DNA of 27,826 nt from Limivicinus sp963617275 (GCA_963617275.1 CAVENX010000037.1:1-27826); one strand, 5' to 3'; positions 15,327-23,412 are shown, counted from the first letter of the stretch. Made by a program: numbers and translations. Notes: generated by a model not told the origin, from the letters alone.

Positions 15327-16244
15327 ATGTCGGAGGCAAAGCGTTTTGAGATATCTTCACAGGATGTGGACAGGCTTATCGCCGCTCATGACGCGGAGGT
15401 CGCGCTGCTTTATATATACAGACTGCGCACCGGCTGCACCGACGACGAGCGCACCGCCCGGGATCTCTGCATGACGCTCAGGGCGGTGAGAGAGACGAGC
15501 GAAAAGCTTGAGCGCATGACACAGCCGGCGGGCGCAGCACAGAAATACGCCGCCGTGCAGGAGCTTTCCGACGGAATACCGGAATATACCTCCGCCGACG
15601 TCGTCAGGCGCAGTGAGAGCGATCCGGCGTTTTCCGCGATAGTCGCGGAGGCGACCCGTATAATGGGCAAAACCATCAGCAGCCCCGATCTCAAAATACT
15701 CTTCGGGATATATGAGCATCTCGGGATGCCGGCGGAAGTCGTGCTGCTTATGCTCAACTACTGCGCGATAGTGTATGAACGTAAATACGGCTCTCAGCGG
15801 CGCCCGTCCATGAACGCCTTCCGCAAGGAGGCGCTTTATTGGGCTGACAGGGAAATTCTCACGATAGAGGCGGCGGAGGAGTACATAGAGTGGCAGAACA
15901 GGCGCACCAGCGACATCGGGCGAATAAAGGAAGTCCTCGGCATACGCGGGCGTGAGCTTGTGAAATCGGAGCTTGAAAAGATAAACTCATGGCTCGACAT
16001 GGGCTTTTCCGAGGACGCGATATCTATCGCGTATGAACGTACCGTGACAAACACCGGCGCTCTTAAGTGGAACTATATGGACAAGATAATCCGCAGCTGG
16101 AAAGAAAAAAACCTTATGACTCCGCAGGAGATAGAGGAGAAGGACGGCAGGCGCGCAGGCGCGCCGAAGCCCTCCGGCAAGCCGAAGGACGGCGATATGG
16201 GCAAATATTTCAGCGCCCTTGACGACGCGCTCAGCAAGATCTGA
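15327..16244 (+). CDS. DnaD/DnaB-domain replication initiation protein
   Basis: A 305-residue protein of the DnaD/DnaB family, which remodels origin DNA and helps load the replicative helicase in Firmicutes. Two DnaD-like domains are visible. The first is about 115-190 (ISSPDLKILFGIYEHLGMPAEVVLLMLNYC, then the PSMNAFRKEALYWADREILTIEAAEEYI stretch). The second is about 205-270 and ends in the family's typical ALKWNYMDKIIRSWKEKNLMTPQEI. The N-terminal 100 residues look like a weak winged-helix region. The tail is basic and low in complexity (GRRAGAPKPSGKPKDGD). The next gene, 47 bp downstream, encodes the helicase loader ATPase, so the pair forms a loading module. Confidence 0.88.
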   Translation: MSEAKRFEISSQDVDRLIAAHDAEVALLYIYRLRTGCTDDERTARDLCMTLRAVRETSEKLERMTQPAGAAQKYAAVQELSDGIPEYTSADVVRRSESDPAFSAIVAEATRIMGKTISSPDLKILFGIYEHLGMPAEVVLLMLNYCAIVYERKYGSQRRPSMNAFRKEALYWADREILTIEAAEEYIEWQNRRTSDIGRIKEVLGIRGRELVKSELEKINSWLDMGFSEDAISIAYERTVTNTGALKWNYMDKIIRSWKEKNLMTPQEIEEKDGRRAGAPKPSGKPKDGDMGKYFSALDDALSKI

Positions 16245-16291
16245 GCCGCCGCACTTTTATAAGACAGCAGTGCTGCAAAGGATGATGTGCA

Positions 16292-17290
16292 ATGGCATAC
16301 GACGGGAAACTTCTTGCAAAGGCAAGAGCAGAGCTTGAAAAAATACGCAGCGGCAACAGAGCCGAAATGCAGCGCAGGCGCGGCGCGGTGTATTCACGCA
16401 TTCCGCGCATTTCCGTCATTGACGGCAGGATGCGCGAGCAGATGACGGAGCTTGTGCGTATGACCATCGCCAGAAGGCCGGATATCCGGCGGCAGGTGGA
16501 GCTGCTTGAAAAAGAAAATCTCGAATTGCAGGCCGAGCGGGCGGAGCTTCTTACGGCGAACGGCTTTCCCATCGACTATCTCGACGATATATGCACCTGC
16601 AAAAAATGCGGCGATACCGGAATATATAATGACAATGTGTGCGAGTGTCTGGACAGGCTTTATAACGCGGAGCTTACAAAGGAGCTTGGCACACTTATCC
16701 GCCGCGGGGACGAGTGCTTTGAGCATTTTGATCTCCGGCTGTACAGCGACGAGCCGGACGAGAAATACAATGTCGTTCCGCGCCGTGTTATGGCAAAAAC
16801 GCTGGAGGTCTGCCGCCGCTTCGCGGAAAATTTCCCGAACGTGTCCTCAAACCTGCTCATGCAGGGCGACACGGGTCTCGGCAAGACCTATCTTTCCGCC
16901 TGCATAGCGCGTTTCGTTGCCGACAAGGGATATTCCGTATGCTATGATTCTGCCTTTACCGCGCTTGAGTATTTTGAAAAGCAGAAGTTCAGCCACGATG
17001 CGGATGACTGGGAGGCAGCGGACAGGCGCGTGAAGCGTATGCTGGACTGCGACCTCATGATACTTGACGATCTCGGCACGGAGATGACTACGCCGATGTC
17101 GCTCAGTGCCCTGTATATACTCATAAACACCCGCCTTGTCAACGGCAGGAGAATGATAATCAGCACCAACCTCATGGACGAAGAGATAAAAAAGCGTTAT
17201 ACTCCGCAGATAGCGTCGCGCCTTGTGGGCGAATTTCTTCACCTGCCGTTTGCCGGCAGGGACATCCGCCTTATCAAGCAGGAGCTTTGA
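16292..17290 (+). CDS. DnaI/DnaC-like helicase loader ATPase
   Basis: A 332-residue AAA+ protein. The N-terminal helical and coiled region (1-95) is followed by a Cys-rich zinc-type site, CTCKKCGDTG with CEC (Cys101, 103, 106, 117, 119). The ATPase domain has Walker A GDTGLGKT at 192-199, Walker B LMILDDLGTE near 253 and sensor-1 MIISTNL near 288. This layout is that of DnaC/IstB-like loaders that deliver the replicative helicase. It is not an IS21 IstB protein: no transposase gene is adjacent and the DnaD partner is upstream. ATG 16292 has AAAGGATG upstream. It is followed by a dispersed repeat rather than a conventional terminator. Confidence 0.9.
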   Translation: MAYDGKLLAKARAELEKIRSGNRAEMQRRRGAVYSRIPRISVIDGRMREQMTELVRMTIARRPDIRRQVELLEKENLELQAERAELLTANGFPIDYLDDICTCKKCGDTGIYNDNVCECLDRLYNAELTKELGTLIRRGDECFEHFDLRLYSDEPDEKYNVVPRRVMAKTLEVCRRFAENFPNVSSNLLMQGDTGLGKTYLSACIARFVADKGYSVCYDSAFTALEYFEKQKFSHDADDWEAADRRVKRMLDCDLMILDDLGTEMTTPMSLSALYILINTRLVNGRRMIISTNLMDEEIKKRYTPQIASRLVGEFLHLPFAGRDIRLIKQEL

Positions 17291-17301
17291 TAAGAAACAC
17301 C

Positions 17302-17313
17302 CCTGAAAGGAGT
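17302..17313 (+). repeat. Left direct repeat flanking element copy A (12 bp)
   Basis: CCTGAAAGGAGT at 17302-17313 recurs exactly at 17512-17523 on the far side of element copy A. The right copy contains the ribosome binding site of the DUF2804 gene; the left copy has no start codon after it. This looks like a target-site duplication. Confidence 0.75.
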
Positions 17314-17511
17314 CCGCTTGTCAAAGAAGCAAGCTTCTTTGACAAAAGGGGTTGCACTACGCTCTGCGCCTCGGTTGTTCGCCGCAGGCGAACAATTCGA
17401 CACTCGCTACGTGAGAAGAATTTTCTCCGACGTACACGCCGCCGGAGAAAATAATTGAAACTATTTTTTGCCTGCGGGCAAAAACTCTGCGAGGCTTTTT
17501 TGACAGTCTCA
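17314..17511 (+). repeat. Dispersed multi-hairpin element, copy A
   Basis: About 198 bp running from CGCTTGTCAAAGAAG to TTTGACAGTCTCA. Four hairpins: TTGTCAAAGAAGC (17318-17330) with its complement to 17345; TTGTTCGCC (17375-17383) with GGCGAACAA (17387-17395); TTTTCTCCG (17421-17429) with CGGAGAAAA (17443-17451); TTTTTGCC (17465-17472) with GGCAAAAA (17477-17484). The ends are themselves inverted (TGTCAAAG and TTTTGACA). Further copies lie at 21586, 26755 and 27739. Reading frames through it are not conserved because copies differ by single-base indels, so it is non-coding. It fills the gap between the helicase loader and DUF2804 genes. Confidence 0.88.
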
Positions 17512-17523
17512 CCTGAAAGGAGT
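17512..17523 (+). repeat. Right direct repeat of copy A, containing the RBS of the next gene
   Basis: The second exact copy of CCTGAAAGGAGT. It ends eight bases before the ATG at 17532, so its AAAGGAGT serves as that gene's ribosome binding site. The insertion therefore appears to have kept the site intact by duplicating it. Confidence 0.75.
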
Positions 17524-17531
17524 TGCAGATC

Positions 17532-18557
17532 ATGCAGCATGAAATTACACAGGAAATCCCATTGCTGGACGAAAAGGGAAATCTTACCGAAGCGGGCTAC
17601 GCGAAAAAGCTTCTCCCCATATACAGCAGAAAGGCGGTCAAAGTCTCACCGATGCGCATCAAGGAGTGGGATTACTATCTTGTGAGCAACGGCCGCTATG
17701 CAATGGCTCTCACCATAGCCGACAACGGCTATATGGGTCTTGACTCGATTTCCCTGCTCGATTTTGAAAACAACATCAACATAACGCAGAGCCCGATGAG
17801 CTTTATGCCGCTCGGCAGGGTGAAGCTGCCCGAAAGCAGCCGCTGCGGCGATACCGAGCACAGCGGCAGTGGCTACGGACTGAGCTTCAAAAATGACGGC
17901 GGCGGCAGGCGCGTACTCACCGCGCACATGGACGCTTTCGGTCCCGAGGGCGCGTTTGTGAGCAGTGTGGAGCTGTTTGACGAACCGGAAGAGAGCATGG
18001 TCATATGTACGCCCTTTGATAAGCCCGCCCATTTCTATTTCAACCAGAAAATAAACTGTCTGCGCGTCAGAGGCGAGATGAAGTACGGCGACAGGACGTA
18101 CACTTTTGACCCCTCCGACAGCTTTGCCGTTCTCGATTGGGGGCGCGGCGTGTGGACGTATCATAACACGTGGTATTGGGGCAGCGCTTCTTATCATGTA
18201 GGCGGCGTACCGTTCGGCTGGAACATCGGCTATGGCTTCGGCAATACATCTGCGGCAAGCGAAAATATGCTCTTTTACAACGGCCGGGCGCATAAACTCA
18301 GTCAGGTCAGGTTCAACATTCCCGGCGATGAAAAGGATTTTCTCTCCCCGTGGACATTCACTTCCGACGACGGCAGGTTTGAAATGGACTTTGTGCCGCA
18401 GATGGACAGAGCCTCATGCACCGACGTCAAGCTCATAAAATCCGATCAGCATCAGGTGTTCGGCCGCTACTCCGGAAAAGCCGTGCTTGACGACGGCACA
18501 GCAATAAATGTAAAGGATTTTCCCGGCTTCGCCGAAAAGGTGGAAAACAAATGGTAA
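17532..18557 (+). CDS. DUF2804 family protein
   Basis: A 341-residue soluble protein matching the DUF2804 family, to my reading. It opens with EIPLLDEKGNLTEAGYAKKLLPIYSR, a typical start for the family, has an internal stretch FDPSDSFAVLDWGRGVWTYHNTWYWG rich in aromatic residues, and a C-terminal strand-rich half. The biochemical function of the family is not established. The Trp/Gly-rich stretch and beta-rich appearance recall lipocalin-like or carbohydrate/lipid-binding folds, but this is only an impression. There is no signal peptide. ATG 17532 has AAAGGAGT upstream, inside the direct repeat of copy A. It overlaps the acyltransferase start by 7 bases, so the two are translationally coupled. 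Confidence 0.8.
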   Translation: MQHEITQEIPLLDEKGNLTEAGYAKKLLPIYSRKAVKVSPMRIKEWDYYLVSNGRYAMALTIADNGYMGLDSISLLDFENNINITQSPMSFMPLGRVKLPESSRCGDTEHSGSGYGLSFKNDGGGRRVLTAHMDAFGPEGAFVSSVELFDEPEESMVICTPFDKPAHFYFNQKINCLRVRGEMKYGDRTYTFDPSDSFAVLDWGRGVWTYHNTWYWGSASYHVGGVPFGWNIGYGFGNTSAASENMLFYNGRAHKLSQVRFNIPGDEKDFLSPWTFTSDDGRFEMDFVPQMDRASCTDVKLIKSDQHQVFGRYSGKAVLDDGTAINVKDFPGFAEKVENKW

Positions 18558-19627
18558 ATCTCTCCCCCGCCGAACAGAACGGAATATTCAGGCGCAAGGG
18601 CGCGCTTCTGAAATTCATTCTATCATACGGCGTTATCCAGACCCATGTTTTCAACGCCGGAATATACTCTCTCGAGAGCACGGACGGCGCTTTTGCCGCG
18701 TTTGTGCTGTGGCTTGAGAATAATTGGATCGTCGCCTCGGGGCTTATCATTCCCGCGTTCTATTTTATCTCCGGTTTTTCGTATTTCAGCGGCTATACCT
18801 ACGCCGCCACGCTTGACAAGTGGAAGCGCAGGGTGTTCACGCTCTTTATACCCTGGGTGTGCTGGAACACGATAATGTGGCTTTTCTATATTGTTGTCAG
18901 CCGTATCCCGGCGATCTCTGCGCACATGAACACGACGCTCAATTATCACTTTTCGCTTAAATCCTGGTTTGTGGACGGACTTATTCATTCCGCCGACGGA
19001 CCCATGTGGTTCATGCTCAACCTGATAGTTGCCGTACTGCTCAGCCCCGCGATATATACACTGATAAAAAACAAATACACCGGCGCAGCCGCCATACTCT
19101 GCGGCATCGTCCTTGTATACCTCACCGACGCGGGCAGATATACTCTGACGGTTTCGACGCTGTTCTTTGCCGAGGCGGGATACCTTGCTATACACTTCCG
19201 TCCGCTCTTTCTGCGGCGGTATAAGCTGCCGGTACGGCTCGGCGCGGGCGCGGTGCTGGTGCTTTATATGATATTCTGCGCCTCTCCCAAGCTCCAGAAC
19301 GGCGGGCTTGCCCATGTGCTTGCTTTCAGCGTGACAAGTCCGGCGATATGGGTGCTGCTGGGCGACGGCGAGATGCACGCGTTTACCAAAAAGGTCGATA
19401 AATACCGCTTCTGGATGTACTGCTCCCACTATTTCCCGCTGGAGTGTGTGGAAAAAATCATCCTTATCGCAATGGGTGTTTCAGCGGGCGCGGCGCTGTT
19501 TGACTTTCTATTCGCTCCCATAATAACAATGGCGCTTCTTATCGCGGCAGGCTATATCGTGAAAAGGCTCATGCCTGCGGTATGGGCGGTTCTCAACGGC
19601 TATATGCCGCCGTACAGGAAAAACTGA
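18551..19627 (+). CDS. Acyltransferase 3 family membrane protein
   Basis: A 358-residue polytopic membrane protein with about ten hydrophobic segments and a large central charged loop. This matches the Acyltransferase_3/OafA-like group, which O-acylates extracytoplasmic sugars or lipids. The N-terminal KFILSYGVIQTHVF resembles the family's first segment, where a His follows a short hydrophobic run; GPMWFMLNLIVAVLLSPAIY and WMYCSHYFPLECVEKII also fit. The acceptor is unknown. The start ATG overlaps the DUF2804 stop, with no separate ribosome site. The coupling to DUF2804 suggests a shared process in the envelope, but this is inferred. Confidence 0.75.
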   Translation: MVNLSPAEQNGIFRRKGALLKFILSYGVIQTHVFNAGIYSLESTDGAFAAFVLWLENNWIVASGLIIPAFYFISGFSYFSGYTYAATLDKWKRRVFTLFIPWVCWNTIMWLFYIVVSRIPAISAHMNTTLNYHFSLKSWFVDGLIHSADGPMWFMLNLIVAVLLSPAIYTLIKNKYTGAAAILCGIVLVYLTDAGRYTLTVSTLFFAEAGYLAIHFRPLFLRRYKLPVRLGAGAVLVLYMIFCASPKLQNGGLAHVLAFSVTSPAIWVLLGDGEMHAFTKKVDKYRFWMYCSHYFPLECVEKIILIAMGVSAGAALFDFLFAPIITMALLIAAGYIVKRLMPAVWAVLNGYMPPYRKN

Positions 19628-19656
19628 TCTGTCAACATCTCATAAGGAGGAACAAT

Positions 19657-20937
19657 ATGCTTTCAAATTATTCGTCTGCATCAAAGGCTCAGCTTGAGGA
19701 AGAATATAAGCTGTGCTCGGGAAAATATGAGGCCCTCAAGGCAAAGGGTCTGAAGCTCAACATGGCTCGCGGAAAGCCCGGCTCAAAGCAGCTTGATCTT
19801 GTAAGCGATATGCTCAATGTCCTGCTCACACCGGAGGATTTTGCCGGGTCAAGCGCCGAGGCCAGAAACTATGGCGAACTTGCAGGTCTGCGCGAGGCAA
19901 AGGAGCTTTTCGCGGATATACTCGCCTGCAAAGCGGAGGAATGTCTTATCGGCGGCAACTCGTCGCTCAATCTGATGTATGATACCGTCTCAAAGGCGTT
20001 CACCCACGGTCTCAACCATTCCGTCTGCCCGTGGTATAAGCTTGACAAGGTAAAGTGGCTCTGTCCCGCTCCCGGCTATGACAGGCATTTCAAGGTGACG
20101 GAATCTTTCGGCTTTGAGCTTATCACCGTACCCATGACCCCCGCAGGACCTGATATGGATATGGTGGAGGAGCTTATAAAGGATCCCGCCGTCAAAGGTA
20201 TGTGGTGTGTGCCGAAGTATTCAAACCCCGACGGGATAATTTATTCCGACGGGACGATCCGCCGCATCGCCGCGATGAAGCCCGCCGCGCCCGATTTCAT
20301 GCTCATGTGGGACAATGCCTACTGCGTCCATGAATTTGAGGGCGAGTTCAAGCCCTTTGAGGATATCCTGACGCTCTGCCGCGAGGCGGGGAACCCCGAC
20401 ATGGTGTACGAATATGCTTCTACCTCGAAGATAACCTTCCCCGGTGCGGGCATTTCCGTCATGGCGACCTCGGAAGACAATCTCAAGGCTTATCTGAAGC
20501 TGCTGACGGTGGAAATAATTTCCTACGACAAGGTAAATCAGCTCCGCCATGTGAAATACCTCAAGGATAAGGAGCATACGCTTGCCATGATGAAGAAACA
20601 CGCCGCCGTGCTTGCGCCCAAATTCAGGTGTGTGCTGGAAAACCTCGAAAAAGAGATCGCACCGACAGGAATTGCAAGCTGGCAGAAGCCGACGGGCGGC
20701 TATTTCGTGTCGGTAAACACCGTGCCGGGGCTTGCAAAGCGTACTCTCGCCCTGACAAGGGAAGCGGGCGTCACCATGACCGGCGCAGGCGCAACCTATC
20801 CCTACGGCATCGACCCCAACGATTCAAACATCCGCATCGCGCCTTCCTACCCCGAGGTGGATGAGCTTGACACGGCGATGCAGGTCTTCTGCGTGAGCAT
20901 GAAGCTCGCCGCACTCGAAAAGCTGCTGAACAAATAA
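19657..20937 (+). CDS. Aspartate aminotransferase, type Ic (Aminotran_MocR-like)
   Basis: A 426-residue PLP enzyme of fold type I, resembling the subclass Ic aspartate aminotransferases exemplified by Mycobacterium tuberculosis Rv3722c. It would interconvert aspartate and 2-oxoglutarate with oxaloacetate and glutamate in the cytosol. Family features: MARGKPGSKQLDLVSDML (36-53), RNYGELAGLREAKELFADIL (70-89), GGNSSLNLMYDTV (99-111), the cofactor-contact WDNAYCVHEF (218-227) and the Schiff-base Lys258 in ASTSKITFPGAG. ATG 19657 has a strong AAGGAGG site; an upstream start at 19582 would overlap the acyltransferase. It follows that gene by 29 bp. Confidence 0.9.
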   Translation: MLSNYSSASKAQLEEEYKLCSGKYEALKAKGLKLNMARGKPGSKQLDLVSDMLNVLLTPEDFAGSSAEARNYGELAGLREAKELFADILACKAEECLIGGNSSLNLMYDTVSKAFTHGLNHSVCPWYKLDKVKWLCPAPGYDRHFKVTESFGFELITVPMTPAGPDMDMVEELIKDPAVKGMWCVPKYSNPDGIIYSDGTIRRIAAMKPAAPDFMLMWDNAYCVHEFEGEFKPFEDILTLCREAGNPDMVYEYASTSKITFPGAGISVMATSEDNLKAYLKLLTVEIISYDKVNQLRHVKYLKDKEHTLAMMKKHAAVLAPKFRCVLENLEKEIAPTGIASWQKPTGGYFVSVNTVPGLAKRTLALTREAGVTMTGAGATYPYGIDPNDSNIRIAPSYPEVDELDTAMQVFCVSMKLAALEKLLNK

Positions 20938-20996
20938 CCTCCCGCCGTTGTTAACCGAAAGTTCACCGAATGGGTGCACTTTTCCTCTTGCCCTTT

Positions 20997-21025
20997 TTGT
21001 CAAAAGATGATAAGCTGTGTTATGT
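20997..21025 (+). promoter_or_regulatory. Possible promoter of the P-loop gene
   Basis: TTGTCA at 20997-21002 and TTATGT at 21020-21025 are 17 bases apart, about 60 bases before the ATG at 21088. The -10 box is weak, so this is tentative. Confidence 0.4.
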
Positions 21026-21087
21026 AATCCAACAACTGAATTTAACATAATTCATAATTATCAATATTGAAAAGGAGCGTGGACTAC

Positions 21088-21501
21088 ATGGTTAAACTGA
21101 TTATGGGTCTCAAGGGTTCGGGTAAGACAAAGAAGCTTGTAGACCTTGTTGTGGAGGCGGTAAAAGACGGCAGCGGAGACGTGGTTGTGATAGAAAAAGA
21201 GCGCAGTCTCACCTATGACATTCCTTATCAGGCGCGGCTCGTTGACGCGGGCAGCTATGATATCGGCTCTTATGAACTGCTCAAGGGCTTCCTCAGCGGT
21301 ATTCACGCAGGCAACTATGACATCACGCATTTCTTTATTGATAATTATTATAAGCTCGTCGGCGACAAAAGCCCCGAGGCAATGGTCAGTTTTGTCAGAT
21401 GGCTCAACAGCTTTTCCGAGAGTGAAAAGGTCGATTTCTATCTGAGCATCTCCGCCAATCCCGAAACCGTTCCCGAAGAGCTCAAGCAGTATATAATATA
21501 A
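21088..21501 (+). CDS. Small P-loop NTPase of unknown function
   Basis: A 137-residue protein with Walker A GLKGSGKT at 7-14, immediately after a first beta strand (MVKLIM), and a second strand DVVVIEKE. No second hydrolysis motif is obvious beyond ITHFFIDNYYKL, which sits where a Walker B-like strand would. Similar small proteins in Clostridia are often annotated as twitching motility PilT-like, but it lacks the PilT domains, so I would not use that name. ATG 21088 follows AAAGGAG; a TTG at 21067 in the same frame lies before the ribosome site. It is convergent with the MFS gene, and the space between holds element copy B. Confidence 0.8.
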   Translation: MVKLIMGLKGSGKTKKLVDLVVEAVKDGSGDVVVIEKERSLTYDIPYQARLVDAGSYDIGSYELLKGFLSGIHAGNYDITHFFIDNYYKLVGDKSPEAMVSFVRWLNSFSESEKVDFYLSISANPETVPEELKQYII

Positions 21502-21549
21502 TAGATAATAGACGAACACTCATTTTGCCCGAGTGCTTGGGCATAACAT

Positions 21550-21585
21550 AGCCCCCTGATACGCTTTGCGGCGTATCAGGGGGCT
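21550..21585. terminator. Terminator-like hairpin, left copy flanking element B
   Basis: A 15-bp perfect stem, AGCCCCCTGATACGC at 21550-21564 with its complement at 21571-21585 and a 6-base loop. It lies 48 bases after the P-loop gene. It lacks a T-run because element copy B begins right after it. The identical 36 bases recur at 21789-21824. Confidence 0.85.
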
Positions 21586-21788
21586 CAGCTTGTCGAAGAA
21601 CCTCAATAAGGTTCTTCGACAAAAGGGCTGCACTGCGCTCTGTGCCTCGGTTGTTCGCCATAGGCGAACAATTCGACACTCGCTCCGTGAGAAGTATTTT
21701 CTCCGACGTACATGCCGCCGTAGAAAATGATTAAATCTATTTTTTGCCTGCGGGCAAAAAACTCTGCGAGGCTTTCTTTGACAGTCTC
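21586..21788 (+). repeat. Dispersed multi-hairpin element, copy B
   Basis: About 203 bp, same orientation as copy A, from AGCTTGTCGAAGAA to TTTGACAGTCTC. The first hairpin is TTGTCGAAGAACC (21590-21602) with its complement at 21610-21622. Relative to copy A two stem pairs have changed on both sides (A-T to G-C, and G-C to C-G), and the loop is longer. The other hairpins (GTTCGCC with GGCGAAC; TTTTCTCCG with CGTAGAAAA, one mismatch; TTTTTGCC with GGCAAAAA) are kept. It fills most of the 349-base gap between the convergent P-loop and MFS genes, which holds nothing else but the two flanking hairpins. Confidence 0.88.
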
Positions 21789-21824
21789 AGCCCCCTGATA
21801 CGCTTTGCGGCGTATCAGGGGGCT
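21789..21824. terminator. Terminator hairpin, right copy flanking element B
   Basis: An identical 36-base copy of the hairpin at 21550-21585, here followed by TTTTCTC, so it can end plus-strand transcripts. It lies 26 bases beyond the stop codon of the MFS gene on the other strand and may also serve that transcript. The exact duplication on both sides of copy B suggests it arose with the insertion. Confidence 0.85.
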
Positions 21825-21850
21825 TTTCTCTGCGGATCTCTGCGGAAATT

Positions 21851-23170
21851 TTATTTTGTGTTTTCCTGCTTGTCGGCAATTCTGAGGAAGATGAAGCCGA
21901 GGAAGAAGAATATCGCAAGGCAGGCGACGGCGACGTTGACCGTGCCGCCGGCAAGCTTGACCCCCGCTATAACAGCGGAGCCGAGGAAGGATGCGCCTTT
22001 GCTGAAAATATCGTAGATGCCGAAATATTCGCCGGAATTTTCGGCGGGAATGATCTTGGAGTAATAGGAGCGCGAAAGCGACTGTATGGAGCCCTGGAAG
22101 CAGCCGACGCCGAACGCCAGGATTCCGAAATGAAGCAGCGTTTTGAGCGTGAGCGCGTAGAGACATACGCAGAAGTAGCCGACAATGCAGACGAGGATGA
22201 GCTTCACGGTATCGTACTTCTTTGAAAGCCGTGCGAAAACAAGGGAGCCGCCGAACGCAACGACCTGCGTCGCAAGCAGGAACACCACCTGCCCGACGGT
22301 ATTTAGATTGAGGTCGGTACCGATGTTGATGCAGTTGTCGATGATCGTGCCGACGCCGTCGATATACAGGAAAAAGGCTATGAGGAAGAAGAGCACCTTT
22401 TTCTCGCTCACCGCTATACGTCTGAGCGTCGCAAATATCTTGCCGAAGGTCTTTCCGACGGTGTTGTTCTCGACCTCGACATAGTTGGACTGCTTATAGG
22501 TCTTGAGAAGGGGTATCGTGACAAGCAGCCACCATACGGCGGTAACCGTGAAGCCGATGATCTTCGACAGCGAGCCGGACAGTACGCCAAGCATATCCGG
22601 TCCGAGAACGTATGCGATAAGCGCCACAAGGAAAGGAATACAGGAGCCTATGTACCCCCATGCGTAGCCGTATGAGGAAACTTCATCCATGCGTTCCTCG
22701 GTGGTGATGTCGTTCAGCATGGAGTCATACACGGTGATCGAAGCGCTGTAACAGACCTTTGTAATGACATACAGCACAAGAAATATGACCCAATGCGATA
22801 TAAAGCCGTTGATAACACAGCCCGTGACGCCGCAGGCCACAATTGTACTGAAAATGATTTTCTTTCTGCCCCGGTGATCGGCAAGGACGCCGACTACGGG
22901 GCCGATAAGCGCGGCGATGATAGTGACTATCGAAACCGCTGCGGCATAGTACGCCGTAGCCCGGTCAGGGGAGATCACGCCTTTGGCAAGACTTTTGAAC
23001 CAGATAGGTATAAGCGAGCAGGCGAGCATTGTAAACGCGGAGTTGCCAACGTCATAAAGCACCCATGCAAACTCCTGCTCATTGAGCTTGCTGAAAGCCT
23101 TTGCGCGGTTGAGGGTTCTGAAAAGAGATCTTGTTTCGTGATTCTTTTCTGTTTTCTCCAATAAAATCAT
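21851..23170 (-). CDS. MFS transporter, UMF1/Atg22-like
   Basis: A 439-residue membrane protein with about twelve hydrophobic segments. The signature FAWVLYDVGNSAFTMLACSLIPIWF early in the protein, the loop ADHRGRKKII after the third segment and the C-terminal SRSYYSKIIPAENSGEYFGIYDIFSKGASFLG stretch are typical of the UMF1/vacuole effluxer (Atg22) branch of the MFS. Bacterial substrates are not established. The start is uncertain: GTG 23179, ATG 23170 or TTG 23161. AAAGGA abuts ATG 23170 but is nine bases before TTG 23161, so the TTG may be the real start. A consensus promoter precedes it. It is convergent with the P-loop gene. Confidence 0.88.
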   Translation of the reverse strand: MILLEKTEKNHETRSLFRTLNRAKAFSKLNEQEFAWVLYDVGNSAFTMLACSLIPIWFKSLAKGVISPDRATAYYAAAVSIVTIIAALIGPVVGVLADHRGRKKIIFSTIVACGVTGCVINGFISHWVIFLVLYVITKVCYSASITVYDSMLNDITTEERMDEVSSYGYAWGYIGSCIPFLVALIAYVLGPDMLGVLSGSLSKIIGFTVTAVWWLLVTIPLLKTYKQSNYVEVENNTVGKTFGKIFATLRRIAVSEKKVLFFLIAFFLYIDGVGTIIDNCINIGTDLNLNTVGQVVFLLATQVVAFGGSLVFARLSKKYDTVKLILVCIVGYFCVCLYALTLKTLLHFGILAFGVGCFQGSIQSLSRSYYSKIIPAENSGEYFGIYDIFSKGASFLGSAVIAGVKLAGGTVNVAVACLAIFFFLGFIFLRIADKQENTK

Positions 23171-23202
23171 TCCTTTCACTTTTTTGTGTAAAAACTATAT
23201 AA

Positions 23203-23231
23203 ATTATACCATTTTATTTTATTTCGGGCAA
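23203..23231 (-). promoter_or_regulatory. Promoter of the MFS transporter gene
   Basis: On the minus strand TTGCCC (23231-23226) and TATAAT (23208-23203) are 17 bases apart, in an AT-rich context. The -10 box is about 30 bases before the translation start. Confidence 0.72.
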
Positions 23232-23291
23232 GTATGTTTTTATGTTTCCCGATCAAAACAAAATTTGCCTGCGTGCGCAAAAAAATTTCCG

Positions 23292-23310
23292 CAAAATGTG
23301 CAACATTTTG
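23292..23310. promoter_or_regulatory. Palindrome between divergent MFS and Ig-protein promoters
   Basis: CAAAATGT at 23292-23299 and ACATTTTG at 23303-23310 form a perfect 8-bp dyad with a 3-base centre. It lies about 40 bases upstream of the -35 box of the Ig-protein operon and 60 bases from the MFS -35 box, a position suited to a regulator of either. The GntR protein at the end of the Ig operon is one candidate, but this is inference. Confidence 0.4.
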
Positions 23311-23351
23311 AAAAATGCCGCGTCTATTAGCCATGAGAAGATGATTTGCTA

Positions 23352-23380
23352 TTGTAATTGCAAAAATCGTGTTATATAAT
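23352..23380 (+). promoter_or_regulatory. Promoter of the Ig-protein / TraX / GntR operon
   Basis: TTGTAA at 23352-23357 and a perfect TATAAT at 23375-23380 are 17 bases apart. The -10 box is 32 bases before the ATG at 23413, and CGGAGGAAG supplies the ribosome site. Confidence 0.75.
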
Positions 23381-23412
23381 GTTATGTAAAGCAATATTTC
23401 GGAGGAAGAAAA

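Noticed and set aside
16292..17290. IS21-type IstB transposition helper
   Set aside because: It has no IstA partner or terminal repeats nearby, has an N-terminal zinc-type cluster, and follows a DnaD gene, so a replicative helicase loader fits better.
21603..22166. Long minus-strand frame across copy B and into the MFS gene
   Set aside because: It is an alternate frame of the MFS gene joined to the repeat, rich in Arg/Ser, with no ribosome site.
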